Source: Opisthocomus hoazin
Taxonomy: Eukaryota > Chordata > Aves > Opisthocomiformes > Opisthocomidae
Length of the DNA stretch: 64,000 bases
Assembly (NCBI RefSeq): GCF_030867145.1
Contig: NC_134418.1
Span: forward strand, 498,501 to 562,500
Reading direction: 5' to 3'
A program made the translations under genes and the position numbers. Shown here in pieces: positions 45,501-57,500 of this stretch. The notes beneath the pieces were generated by a model. That model was not told the origin of the DNA and did not search any database. It was given only the letters and a program-made list of their open reading frames with translations. The first letter of the stretch is position 1, and every line of letters begins with the position of its first letter.

Positions 45501-48500
45501 GGTCCCCTATGCCCAGTGGGGCTGTGCCCCATGCCGGATGGGTCCCGTGCCCACCCCAGCCATGCCCCACACAGGCTGGGTGCCCCACACCTTGTCCAGC
45601 CCCACGCAGAGCCAGTGCTCTGGGTACAGCAGATGCCCCACATCCACGCGAGCAGGAGCCCCTGTGCTGCGCCCAGCCCCGCTCTGCCCCATGCCCCGAC
45701 GCAGCAGCCCCCGTGCCTGCCCCGTGCCTGCCCTCCTGCTGCCAGCACCCCACGAACACGAGGCACCAGCCCAGTGAGGCAGAGCTATTTTTAACAGCTG
45801 CTTCTGCTTCATTTGAGCTCTGAACTTGTAACGTGTTTATGCTAAAGGGGTTTCTTTTTTTTCCCTCTCCCTTTGTGCTGAAGAGGCAGCGCTGGAGATC
45901 AAAGCTTGTCTCTTCGCGTTTTGCGATGGCGGGGCTGGGAGGGAGCACGCCGAGGCGAGCCGAGGCCGGCGGCTCTGCGGGGTGGGGGGGACACTCCCGT
46001 CTTGGGGGCCTGACCCCCCTCTCTCTGTCCCTGCAGGTCCGGCACCCCGGGAGCCATGGGCAGGGGCGGCCAGCGCGCGGCGGCTGGGGCAGCCTGCGGC
46101 CGCCGGCACTGAGCCGGGGCGGACGGCGGCGGGACCATGGGCTGCGGGTGCCAGCGGGGAGGCACGGCCGCGGGCAGGGCTGCCGGGGCAGCGGGCCGGG
46201 GGCTGTAGGGCCGGGCAGTGGGCAGCATGCCCTGCGGCCCCTCGCCCGCCTCCCGCGCAGCATCCCCTCTCCGCGGCGGCGCGGGATGAGGCCGCCCGCT
46301 GCCCCGGGCGGCTCCGGGCACGGGTGCAGCCCAGGGCTGCGTCCGCCGGCGCTCGGCCTCCCGCGCCCCACCGCAGCACCCCGCCGCAGGGCCGCGGCCC
46401 CAGGGCGCTGAGCCATGGTCAGCCGGGAGCACCTTCCCGGCCCGGCCCCCACCGGCGAGGGCAGCCAGGAGAAAGCCATGACGGTGCGCTCGGTGCTGCT
46501 CAACCGCGACTCGCCCGACGTCGAGAGCCGCCTCAAGCGCCGGCGCAACCGCACGCAGCAGGTCCGCTTCAAGGACCTGGTGGAGGGCGGCGTGGGGCGC
46601 GCGGCCAGCCCCCCGCCGGGGCCCGCGGCCGCCCCCGGCCCCAACACCCCACGTGCCTCGCCGCCCCCCAGGGATGCCCCTGAGCCGGCGGCTCTCCGTG
46701 CCTCGCGGCGCAGCTGGCCCCAGGCCCAGCCGGGCTCGCTGACGCTGCCCATGCCCCGGAAGGTGTGCATGAGCACCGCCATCCAGACCTCCCCCAGCCT
46801 CCAGAAGCCCTTCCCGGCCTCCCAGCCCCGCAGCGAGAGCGTCTGTGACGTGGCCGGGGATGCGGTGCTGCCCACCAGCGCCGGCCGGGCTGTGCCCCCG
46901 CGGGTGCCCGGCAGCGTCCCCGCGCACGGTCGTGCCGCAGCCCTCGCCCAGCGTGCCGCGGTGTGCAGCCCACCGCCGCCCAGGGATCCCCGTCCCCCTC
47001 ACCCGGGCACGGCCGGGTGCCCCGCCGCCCGCTGCGCCTGCCCAGCGCAGAGCTGTGCCCCCGCGCCCTGCCCGCTGACCCCTGCCCGGCTCCGTGGGAG
47101 CCACGGGGGCGGCCACGGGGCCCCCCGCCCGGCTTCGGTGCCCTGCGGTCAGCCCCGGCCGCCCGCGGAGCCGCGGGGGCTCTGTCGCAGCGACTCGGAG
47201 CGGAGCCTGCCCCACGGGCGCCCACCGCCCCAGCCCTCGCCACGCCGCCAGCAGACCGTCCCCACCACGGACACCCACGGCCTCCGCCAGCCAGCTCAGG
47301 GCAACCCCCCGCGGGACCCCCCCCCACCCCAGCACCAGCTCTGCGGCACGCCCCGGCGGGGGCCCTGCTGCACCTCACCAGCCCCCATCCCACCAGTGCC
47401 AGGCTGGCACGGCCCTGCCGCCACCGCGCTGGAGAAGACACCAGCTGCGCCCGGCCGCCTGGACCCCCACGGCGCCTGCAGCCGGCTGCGCGCCACCGAG
47501 CCCGGGCATGGCCGGACAGGACCGGAGGGGCCCAGGGAGCCGCTGCCCCCGGCCCCACAGGTTCCCGGTGTGGGGACGCAGCCGGCCAGCCAGGCACCAG
47601 AGGTCCCCCGGCACCGGCAGCCCTGCCTCACCACCCAGCAGTCGGAGACGCTGCGCCACGTCCAAGACCTTCTGCAGCTGGTGGTGGCAACCAAGGGGCC
47701 AACGGGACGACCAGCAGGGAACGAGGACGCCCGGACATCTCAGGGAGAGGGGCCCCGGGAGCAGGGGGACCTTCAGTCCCAGCTGCAGTCCCTGGAAGGG
47801 GTCCTGGAGACCAGCCAACAAACCATCCGGGTGCTGCTGGACGTCATCCAGGACCTGGAGAAGAAGGAGGCCCAGCGGGACGGGTGAGCAGGCAGGGATG
47901 GAGGGGGGCTGGGGGGGCCGATGTCCCTGAGGGAGCTGTGGATGGAGGATGGGGGGGCCTTGACAGAGAATTGGGTGCTGCTGCCTCCCGGACACATCTC
48001 CCTCTGCGAAACTCGGAGCTGCCGTCCACACACGCGGCACCACGTCTTGGTGCGATGTCTCGCCCACCCTGGCTTGTTCTGCTTGTTCCCGTGGTGCCCT
48101 CCCCATGCCCAGGGAAGGGACTCAGCGGGTGCAGGCCAGGGGGACGCGGGGAGCTGGCCCCCCGCCCGGCTCTGGCGCAGCTGCCGTGCCCATCGGTCAC
48201 TGGGAGCGGAGACCTGGGACATCGCATCCGACTGTGGCTCAGCCCAGCCGTGGCCGATGACCCGGGGACAGCCTCCCTGTTTCTCTGCCCCTCGCCGTGC
48301 AGCCCGGCATGGCCCACCTGCCCTCCCCGTGCCTGGGGTTGCATGAGGGTCTGCTGCCTGCAGGGCTGGGCAGCTGCTCGCAGGAGAAGGACCAGGGCCT
48401 GACCCCCGTCTGCAGCGCTGCCGCCCGGGTGCCTGCGGTCCCGCCGCGGCCGTGCCGAGCATCGTCCCTGCGGGTACGGCAAGGGCACTGCAGAGCGGTG

Positions 48501-51500
48501 CCCGGTGAGCGGGCAGGTCTGCTCCCACGGGCAGAACCGAGCTCGTCTGCTTGGGAAGCTGCCTTAGCTTCACTGCGGGCAGCTTAATTAAGATCCTGGC
48601 TCTGTGTACTGTTGCAGTCAAATGAGCAAACACGATGCCTGGAGACATAAGGAGTGGGATAGGAAATCGCTTAAAAAATAATCCTAGTGTCCTGATGTTG
48701 AGGAACAGCGTGGCCTCATTTGCCACGGGTCAGCGTCCTGCGGGCGCGCGGTGGCTCCGAGGTGCCTGCCATGCACCAGTGCGGTGCCACCGGCCCCGAC
48801 ACTGCTCACGGCGTAACCTGTCCCCCCAGGGTCCCGGCATCTATGGCCGGTGACATCCCGCACCAAGCACCGATCTCAGGATTCGATCTCATCCTGGTAG
48901 AGGGGTGCGGTTTACACAGTGTTAGATAGCCCCCCCCCTACATAGATACGTGCTTTTTATATCATGGTCCAATTTATGTGCTAAGAGTATAATCCCAATT
49001 GTAAGATATAATTTGGTGCATTAAAAGACCTAGTTTTCGAGAGCTGAGAACAGTCATGATCAAGGTCGAGTAATAGGAGGAAGATCTGCACAGGAAAATG
49101 TGACTGCTATGTGGGACATGGGGGTGTTCTCTCAGCTGTCCCCAAAAAGCCACGGCCTGCACTGCCTGCGAGGGGCAATGGAGATGTGGAGACGGAGTCC
49201 ACAAGGGTGACCAAAAGCATTTCACAGGGTGCTTTTCGTACAGCTCTGAGAGCAGCCGGAGCTGGGGCACCCCCGGGGAGCACCCGCCGGCAGTGCTGGG
49301 GGTCCACGGCAGCTCCCCGGCACAGCCCCAGCCCCCCGGGGCTCGGGATCGCTGCAGAGCCAGGCACACGCGCTCTGGGGGCAGCTGGGAGGCACGGGCG
49401 GACGGAGGCCGGGGCTCCAGGCTCACAGCACTTCTGCTCTGTCGCAGGCGGCACTCGTACCGGACAGGGCAAGACATCGCCAACTGCGGGACCTGCCGGG
49501 ACTGTGCCTGCATCATCTACAGGTAGGAGCCAGCTCGGCACCCTGCGCGTCCCGGCGGGGCCCTGCTCTCCGACCCCCCTCAGACTCCGAATTCGGCTGC
49601 GAGGTGCAGGGGAGTTGCCAGCCTTCACTGCTGGGGACCGTGCCGGGGGGTGCAGGGGACCTGCCCGCCTGCGCTCCGTCTCCCGTCCCCGTGGCGGGGT
49701 GGGTGCTCAGGGCACCCCGAGCCGCAGGGTCACGCTGTCCAAGTCTGGGCTGTCCCCGGGGGATGTGGCACTGGCAGTCATGGCTTTTCCTCCTCTGTCC
49801 CTCCCGGTGGAGCAGCTCTCTGTGCTGCCGCAGCAGTGCTGCATCTCTCTCCCTTGTTCCCTCTTATTTACACCACGAACTCCCCCGCTGTAGCTCGTGG
49901 GGGACTTCAGTGCTAATTGGGTCTGACGAGCCCGTCTCCACGCAGCGCTGCGGTGGGAGAGATGTCACATCTGGGGGAGGTGGCTCCCTGTAATTGCCAG
50001 TCTCCCGCTGGGGACTCTCTCTGGGCTTCGCTGCCGTCCCTGTGATGGGAGGAGGCTCCGGTGGGACACGGGACACGGGGAGCGGGGCAGCACCGAGTGC
50101 GGAGTGCACGGGGTGCCAGCAGCCGGGACAGCACTGCTGGCACCAGCCCTTGGGGATCGCCTGCAGCGGGGAGCAGACCTGCCCGCCTGCGTCCCGTCCC
50201 ACGGCCGTGCCCGATGTGCCAGCAGTGCAGCCCCACAGCACCCCGAGCCCTTCCTCGGCGTCTGGGCTGGGAAGTCGGGGTCCCTCGCCACGCTGCTGCC
50301 CTGCCATGGGGCTGCCTGCCGCAGCTCGCCCGTTTTGCTAGAAATAGCTGGGCACAGTCAGTGTCCGTGCAGGGTGAGGTGACAGGAGGTGACAGGAGGT
50401 GACGGGAGGTGACAGGAGGTGTTGGCATGCTGCATGGGGCTCGCAGGGTGCTCCCCGTGTGCGGGACGGCCGCGCCGCGTGCTTGGTGCTGGGCACACAC
50501 CGCAGCACCTCACTGATGCGATCAGACGTGGCTGGTGTGAGGAGAGCAGAGCATTTCCGTGTGAGGAAGCACCACGGCACGTGGCCACCAGCAGCCAGCC
50601 TGCATGCCGCGGGGTGCTGCGGGGGCACCGGACCGGAGGGCCCCGGCACTTGCAGGAAACCGGAGGGCCGCGAGGGGGGCACAGCCCCCCGTACCCACCC
50701 AGGGTACGCCCTAATTGCTTGCATCACCAGCGGCGTGACGGGCAGCAGCACAGCCCTTGTGCCACCTCCCGATGCTGCAGCTGCCCTCAGCCCACTGGGT
50801 CTGGGCGCAGCGCTGGTGGCCGCAGCGGCAGGGTGAGACACGGAGCAGCACCACCAGAAGCCACAGCCTGCTCGGGGAGCACGTCACGGATGGCAGAGGG
50901 ACGCACGCTGCTGTGGCCGGCAACTACGGGGTGCGCAGCATGCCCGGAGCCTTCCTCTGCCCTCCCCTCCGTGCTGGCAGCGTGGCTGCCTTGCCGAGGA
51001 CGGCCAGCCCTTGCGGCAGGGCCACCGGTCCCGCGGGCACGCAGGGCACTGCCGCTGCTGGGCTGCTCAGGGCAGAGCAGCCGCTGCACGCCCAGGCCGG
51101 GGACTCTGCTGCAGGAAAGCGAAGCTGCCCGTGCCGCGGTGCCACCAGCACGGTGTGCCGGGAGCCTGGCACTGCCGGAGGCCCCTTCCAGCAGATCAGC
51201 TCCCCGGGAGGGACTTGGTGTGTTTGTCCTCGTTCAGGGCAGGCATTTAGGGCGACGGAGCTCTGGCGAGCGGGTGAAACAGGAAAAAGCAGTCAAGCCC
51301 AAGAGAAAAGCAGAGGCAGCGCCAGGCTGTGAGGCTGGATAAGAAAGACGGTGCAGGGGCACAGCTGAGGGTGACCCATCCCAAAACACCCCTGCCACCA
51401 GGTCAGGGACTGTTTGTCAGTCTGTCCCTCCGGAAGGAGAGGGCCCTGGGTGCTCCGGCTCAGCAGGTTTAGCTGTGCGTGCCAGCTGCAGACCGCAGTG

Positions 51501-54500
51501 CCACAGGACGGACGGGTGTCTGGGATGGATCCGGCCCCCCGCGCACAGCCTCTGGGGGTGAGGGTGGCAGGAGCTGTCTGAAGGCCATGCCAGCAGGCCA
51601 TCCCCTAGCAGGGTGCACGGTGACCCCGGGGAGTCTGCCCACCGCGAAATGCCGGGAGCCCTGGAGAAAGCTGCCAGAGAAACGCTCTGCGCCAGAGGAT
51701 CCCAGCCAGCAGCTGCTCCGGCGTGAGGCCCCTGCTGCTCCCGTGGGTCAGCCGTCCCCGCCAGCCGCAGGACGACAGCCGCTGAGGCCAGGCTGGTCCC
51801 CTGCCACGCACGCCATCCCCGTGCAGCAGCCTCGGGAGCGCGGCAGGGCTGGGGTCCCCGGGATTGGCTCCCTGGGGACGTGCGGGGGCTGAGTTCCCTG
51901 GGGGTCCTGTGGCAGGGCTCAGGGCTGGAGGCGGGCGCGGGGGCATGGATGGGGCGATGCCCTCTGACGCCGTCCCCCTCGCAGCGTGGAGCACGATTTC
52001 CGGCAGCAGGAGGGCCGCTTCCAGCGGGTGCTGAGCCATATCGAGGGCGACGCGACGCCGAGCCCCCCTGCTGCCGCGGCGGGGGCCGTCCTGCCGCCCC
52101 GGCAAGAGCTGTCACCAGTGACGAAGCTGCCTGTGAAGCTGGACACGAAGAAATCCAGGCGCAAATGCTTCTGGTTCCTGTGAGCCAGCAGTGCCTGGCG
52201 GGCCAGGAGCGCGGGGGAACCATCCCAGCACTGACCCCCTGCCCACATCTCCCTCCTCTCCCTCCCTCTGACGGTAGGGTTTGGGTAGCACCAGCTTTTA
52301 TATTTTTAACCGTTCAGTTTAATCTATCAAAGCCCCTGTGTAAATGAGGCGAGGGGAACAATGGCTGTATTTAATGAGAATTCAATAAATTCTACGGAGA
52401 CGCTATTTTTGTTACATCCTCTCCCACCTGTGCACTTCTGTTCTGGATGAGGATGAGGAGGGGGCTGGCGGCCGTTCCCCTGCATGGGCTGCGGTGCTTG
52501 CCCAGCCCCAGGCGCACAGAGCCCCTTGGGAGAGCAGCCTTGGGCCCTCCTCTGCCTCGGGGCTCCCCAAGGGCCACCTGCGTGCCCGGGCTGAAATCGG
52601 TGCCTGTCCTGGCACCCCCCGGCGTGGGCTGCTCACCCAACCCAACCCAACCCAACCCGTGGCTGCTGCCTGAGGGTTAACCAGGAATGCCGAGGATTCC
52701 TCCTGCACTCCTGGTCAGGGATGACGGTAAATGGTCTCTGTGGGACCCTGGCAAGGAGAGGAGACCTGTCCTGAGACCTGCTGGGTGGGAGGGTGGGCTG
52801 TGGGGGGGTCCCAGGGAACATGGCTCTCCTTCCAGCGAGCTCCCCTGTGCGGGGTCAGGGGGCTGGGGGCTGAGCCCCGCACAGCCTGCCTGTAGAGCAG
52901 GGGCTGCCTGGGGCTGCGTGGCTAGAAATTCCCTCTCTCCCTGCGCAGCCCAGCTGGCTGGCAGGGCCTCCCTGGCTGCAGGATGCGCTGGCTAATTACA
53001 GGCAGAAAGGAATTAGCAGCTCAACTATTCCAGCCTCTGCAAGGCTGCCCACCAGAGGAGAAATTCAGCGTCAGTTTAATGAGGGTCCCAGATCAAAGCG
53101 GCCGGCGGCAGCAGTGGGGGGTGACGGGATGCCGAGTGCGGCGCAGCGAGTGCTCCCCCCACTCCGCAGCCCCCCGGGATGTGTCTGCACCCCGGGCCGT
53201 GGCGGGGGCTGCTGCAGCCAGCAGCCTGGGCAGCGCCGAGGGCAGGAGGGTCTGGCCACAGCCGCTCAGCTGGCACCCACACCACGGGGCCCCAAAGCAG
53301 GAGACGCACGTGTGGCAGCTGGCACCGCGTTCAGCCCCATTCCCTGTGCCAGGGACCTGCCCGGCGCTGGCGGGGCTGCAGCCCAGCAGTGCCGAGGGGA
53401 CCCCCTGGTACTGAGGGGTCCCGACTGCTCGACCGTGGGCGATGCTGCAGCCCCCAGCAGCCGCCCCAGCCTCCGCTGCAGCCTCTCCTGCGGCAGCTTG
53501 TCCCTGGCAAGCCCCAGAGGATGGGACCGAGCTGTCCAGGCCGGGACAGGGAGGTCCGAGCCCTCTCAGTGCCCGCTGCCAGGTGGCTCAATGTCCAACT
53601 GGAGACCAGTGAGGAGTGGCGTTCCTCAGGGGTCGGTGTTGGGACCGGCACTGTTTAACGGCTTTGCTGGTGACATGGACAGTGGGACCGAGTGCACCCT
53701 CAGCAAGTTTGCCGATGACACCAAGCTGAGTGGTGGGGTTGACATGCCTGAGGGATGGGATGGCATCCAGAGGGACCTGGACAGGCTTGAGAAGTGGGCC
53801 TGTGTGAACCTCATGAGGTTCAACAAGGCCAAGGGCAGGGTCCTGCACCCGGGGCGGGGCAACCCCCGGTATCAATACAGGCTGGGGGATGCAGGGATGG
53901 AGAGCAGCCCTGTCAAGATGGACTTGGGGGATGAGAAGCTGGCCATGACCTGGCAGTGTGCACTGCCAGCCCAGAAGGCCAAGCATGCCCTGGGCTGCAT
54001 CCCCAGCATTGTGGGCAGCAGGGCGAGGGAGGGGATTCTGCCCCTCTGCCCTGCTCTGCTGAGACCCCCCCGGGAGCCCTGCACCCAGCTCTGGAGCCCT
54101 CAGCACAGGACAGAGCTGGAGCTGTGGGAGTGGGGCCAGAGGAGGCCCCAGCAATGACCCGGGGGCTGGAACCCCTCTGCTGGGAGGAAAGGCTGGGAGA
54201 GCTGGGGCTGCTCAGCCTGGGGAGGAGAAGGCTGCGGGGAGACCTGAGAGCAGCTGCCAGGGCCTGGAGGGGCTTCGAGAGAGCTGGAGAGGGGCTGGGA
54301 CAAGGGCATGGGGTGAGGGGACAATGGGGGATGGCTTTGAACTGCAAGAGAGGTGATTTAGATTAGATCTAAGGGAGAAATTCTTCCCCTTGAGGGTGGT
54401 GAGGCCCTGGCCCAGGCTGCCCAGAGAAGCTGTGGCTGCCCCCTCCCTGGCAGGGCTCAAGGCCAGGTTGGACGGGGCTGGGAGCACCCTGGGCTGGGGG

Positions 54501-57500
54501 AAGGGGTCCCTGCCCGTGGCAGCGGAGGTGGAACTGGATGGCTTTTAAAGGTCCCTTCCGACCCAAGCCATTCCGTGATTCTATGATTTCTGGAGCCTGG
54601 CAGGGCCAGCGTGTGGGAGGGGGACAAGTGGTGGGAGTGAGGCGCAGCCAAAGGGTCGCTCCCCTCCTCCCACACCATGTACGGGGCCACGCTTCAGCAC
54701 GCTGCGTCCCTCCTCACCTCTGTCACTGCCTGGCAGAGCGTGCCCAACAGCTCTTTTTGCTCTTGCTTTCTCTGGCACTGAATCACACAGCCTGGGAACA
54801 AAGGCTAAAAGCAAGATGATACCGAACACAACCCTGTCCACATCTCCTGCCTGAGTCACATCTCCTGCCTGAATCATGCTCTGGCGCTGAGAGCCCGCTG
54901 TGCCCGCCCGGCACAGCCCCAGCGGCACAGCTTTCGGCAGCAGAGCCGATAATGCGTCCGGCAAAGCGGCACTGCCCAGCCACGAGGCCATGGGGACTGC
55001 ACCGGCCGTTGGCTCGGCCAGTAAAGCCACCCAGGACAGCAGAGCCGCTGTCAGGACACATCACCATGGGGCTGAACCAGCAGGGCTGTGCCCGCCGCGC
55101 GGGCAGGGGAGGACGGGCTGAGCCAGGAGCTGGAGGGAGACCTCGTACCTCCCCTGCCCTCGGCGCTAAGAGAAGGGGTCACCAGGCAGGGAGCGGCAAC
55201 GCTGGTGCCTCAGCACATCAGCGGGAGCAATCCCAGCACCCGAGACACTCGCAGACCAGGGCAGGCTCATCCGCTGGAGAGCAGGGGCAGGGCCAGTGAG
55301 GATGAAGCTGCTGTCCGGCCTGCTGGCTTATTGCCTCGGTTTAGGTCTTTATTAATGAGAACAAAGAACAGGATGGCACATCTGCAGGCTTATGCCAAGA
55401 AGGTTCAAGCAAAGGGCCAAGCTGCCACTCTGGATGCCCACACCTCCCCGGGCATAGCACACAGCATGGCACGGCACGGCACAGCGCTTCACCACAGCAC
55501 CGCACTTTGCTGCTCCATTGCTCACTCCAGGATGCTGGAGCATGGTCAGACCCAGCTCCTCGCCCACCCTCGCGAGCCAGAGCACCCTGTCAGGCCACGC
55601 TGCCTGGCTGAGCATGCAGGGTCTGCTGCTATGTCCACGTCAGACTGCCCACGAACCCACGCCAGGTCTGCTGCCGTGTCCACGTCAGAGTGCCCACAAA
55701 CCCACGCCGGGTCTGCTGCCATGTCCACGTCAGAGTGCCCACAAACCCACGCCAGGTCTGCTGCCATGTCCATGTCAGAGTGCCCACAAACCCACCCTGG
55801 CCACAGCTCTGTTTCCCCCTCCTTCATGACGAGGTCATGGCACCCAGCGCAGCCGCTCTGCGTGAAGCTCAGCTGAGCAGCGCTCCGACCTGCCTCCCCT
55901 CCCACCAGAGGTGGGTGTCCCAGCACATTCCTCCCGCGGATTCTTGGCATGTAAAATTCGGACGGGTCACTGGGTCCAGTTGCTGCTTTTCTGAAGAATA
56001 CAGCCCAAACCCCTCATCTGCTTCCAAAATAGTCTTTGTGCATCACAAACACCCTGCCTGCTCCTCCCAACGCATTCTCTGCTCCAGACCCCTCCTGGCA
56101 CGGCTCCCCCTCGCTTTTGGGCTTTCTCGGACATCCTGCTGTGTTTAACACCTGCACACCCAGTCCCTGCCAGCTCACTCGGTCCCAGACCCCTAAATCA
56201 GCAACGCCTTTTGCATCTCCCGTGTCGCCCAAAGGCAGCTGTGGGAAGAGGCGCAGCCCCGAAGTCCGGCGCAGCGCGAGGTGGCGGCGATGGTACTCAC
56301 CCGCAGGGTGTTCTCCCGGTCCAGGATGATCACCCTCCGGTTGACGGTGTGCAGCAGCTGCTCCAGGATCAGCTGGATGTGCTTCTTCACATTCACCTGC
56401 AAGGCGAGAGGTGTCACAGCCGTGCCTGAGCGCCTGGCGCTGCCGGCAGTGGTGCCGGCAGGGGTGGCACAGCCGGCAGCACCATCACTGCAGCCGACGG
56501 GCGTCGCTGAGCAGGCACACGGCCCCCAGCCCTCACAGGCGCCTGGTGCTGGCAGGCTGGGCTGGGGGACGCCACCTCCCAGGCCACATGCCATCGGCCC
56601 CGTGGCACCACCACAATTACTGCAGCTTGCCGAAGAAAGCGGACAGGAAAGTTGCGAAGTGTTTGCAATTATTCTTGGCAGAAGGTGCAGGAACCGCGGC
56701 TGAGGGCACAAGTTTCCTCAGCACCCCGAAGTGCCCCGTGGAGTGGGGAGGAAGCAGCTTTGCTCCAGCTGTGGGAGAAAGTGGCTGTTGGATGAGCCCC
56801 AACACCTCTACAGCTCCAGCTGCAGGGGACCGCAGCCACCGGATGAGCCGTGTGCCCGGGGTGCTCAGCCATGAGACCAGACAGCTCCGGTCCTCAGCGG
56901 TGGCCAGGCAGGAGCACGCTGCAGGAGGGACAGGCTTGTGGCACCTCGGGAGACGGGAAAGCACGAGCTGACTCTAAAGACTTGTGATTTATATGAAATA
57001 CTGAAATAAAAGTCTTGTCCACTCCAGCACAGCAAGTACGGCTCGTTTAATCTCTGCGCGGGGGGCTGGCAGCACTGGGGCACCGGTCGGAGCTGGAGCT
57101 GGACAAGGCGATGCAGTCTGGTATAAACATGGGGCTCAAGGTCTCCACACAGCTCGGCTTCATACGGCTTCCGTGCAAAGCCAGCCACCCAGTCGGGGAC
57201 AGCTGGGGACAGCTGGGGACGGCTGCGTCTGCGCTAGCCAGAGCTGTCCCAAGGCAGTCAGCACCACAGCCAAAGGTGGGTTTCAGCTCACACAGGGTTG
57301 AAACAAGAGAAGTGTCATTGCCCATGAGCATCCTGATTATCCTCTCCTTAAAGGCTATTTTAGCTTCAAAAGGTAAAGGCCAAAACAAGACATTTCAATT
57401 ATTTCAAGCCTGGGCTTCCCAGTGCCAGGGGAGTTAAAAAGCCACGCTCATGCAGCCACCTCGCCCACCCAACACAGGGTGGCACAAGTCTAATCCAGGT

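Larger units (their letters stand above)
36900..45900. other. Non-coding stretch between CpG island and INSYN2-like coding exon
   Basis: No conserved exon was recognised on either strand. Contents are an AT-rich patch at about 37,900-38,250, CR1 fragments near 40,050 and 41,930, a GGA triplet run at about 40,916-40,937, a second CpG-rich patch at about 43,600-44,450, and a minisatellite at 45,305-45,580. Confidence 0.55.
33314..56300 (-). other. 23-kb DOCK intron hosting the nested INSYN2-like gene
   Basis: The exons on each side encode [14 protein letters not shown] and [11 protein letters not shown], which are contiguous in DOCK1/2-type proteins, so no DOCK exon is missing between them. 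The intron holds a CpG island, the antisense INSYN2-like gene, old and young CR1 copies and three minisatellites. Between about 33,560 and 35,700 I see nothing identifiable. Confidence 0.88.

Noticed and set aside
45355-47335. Minus-strand open frames of 506 and 478 codons
   Set aside because: They are shadows of the GC-rich INSYN2-like coding exon and of the neighbouring minisatellite.
53114-54157. 347-codon plus-strand frame with reverse-transcriptase wording
   Set aside because: It is a degenerate CR1 LINE with deletions, not a host gene.
55088-55876. 262-codon plus frame with repeated [13 protein letters not shown]
   Set aside because: The repeat is the translation of the 45-bp minisatellite; there are no splice context or homologues.
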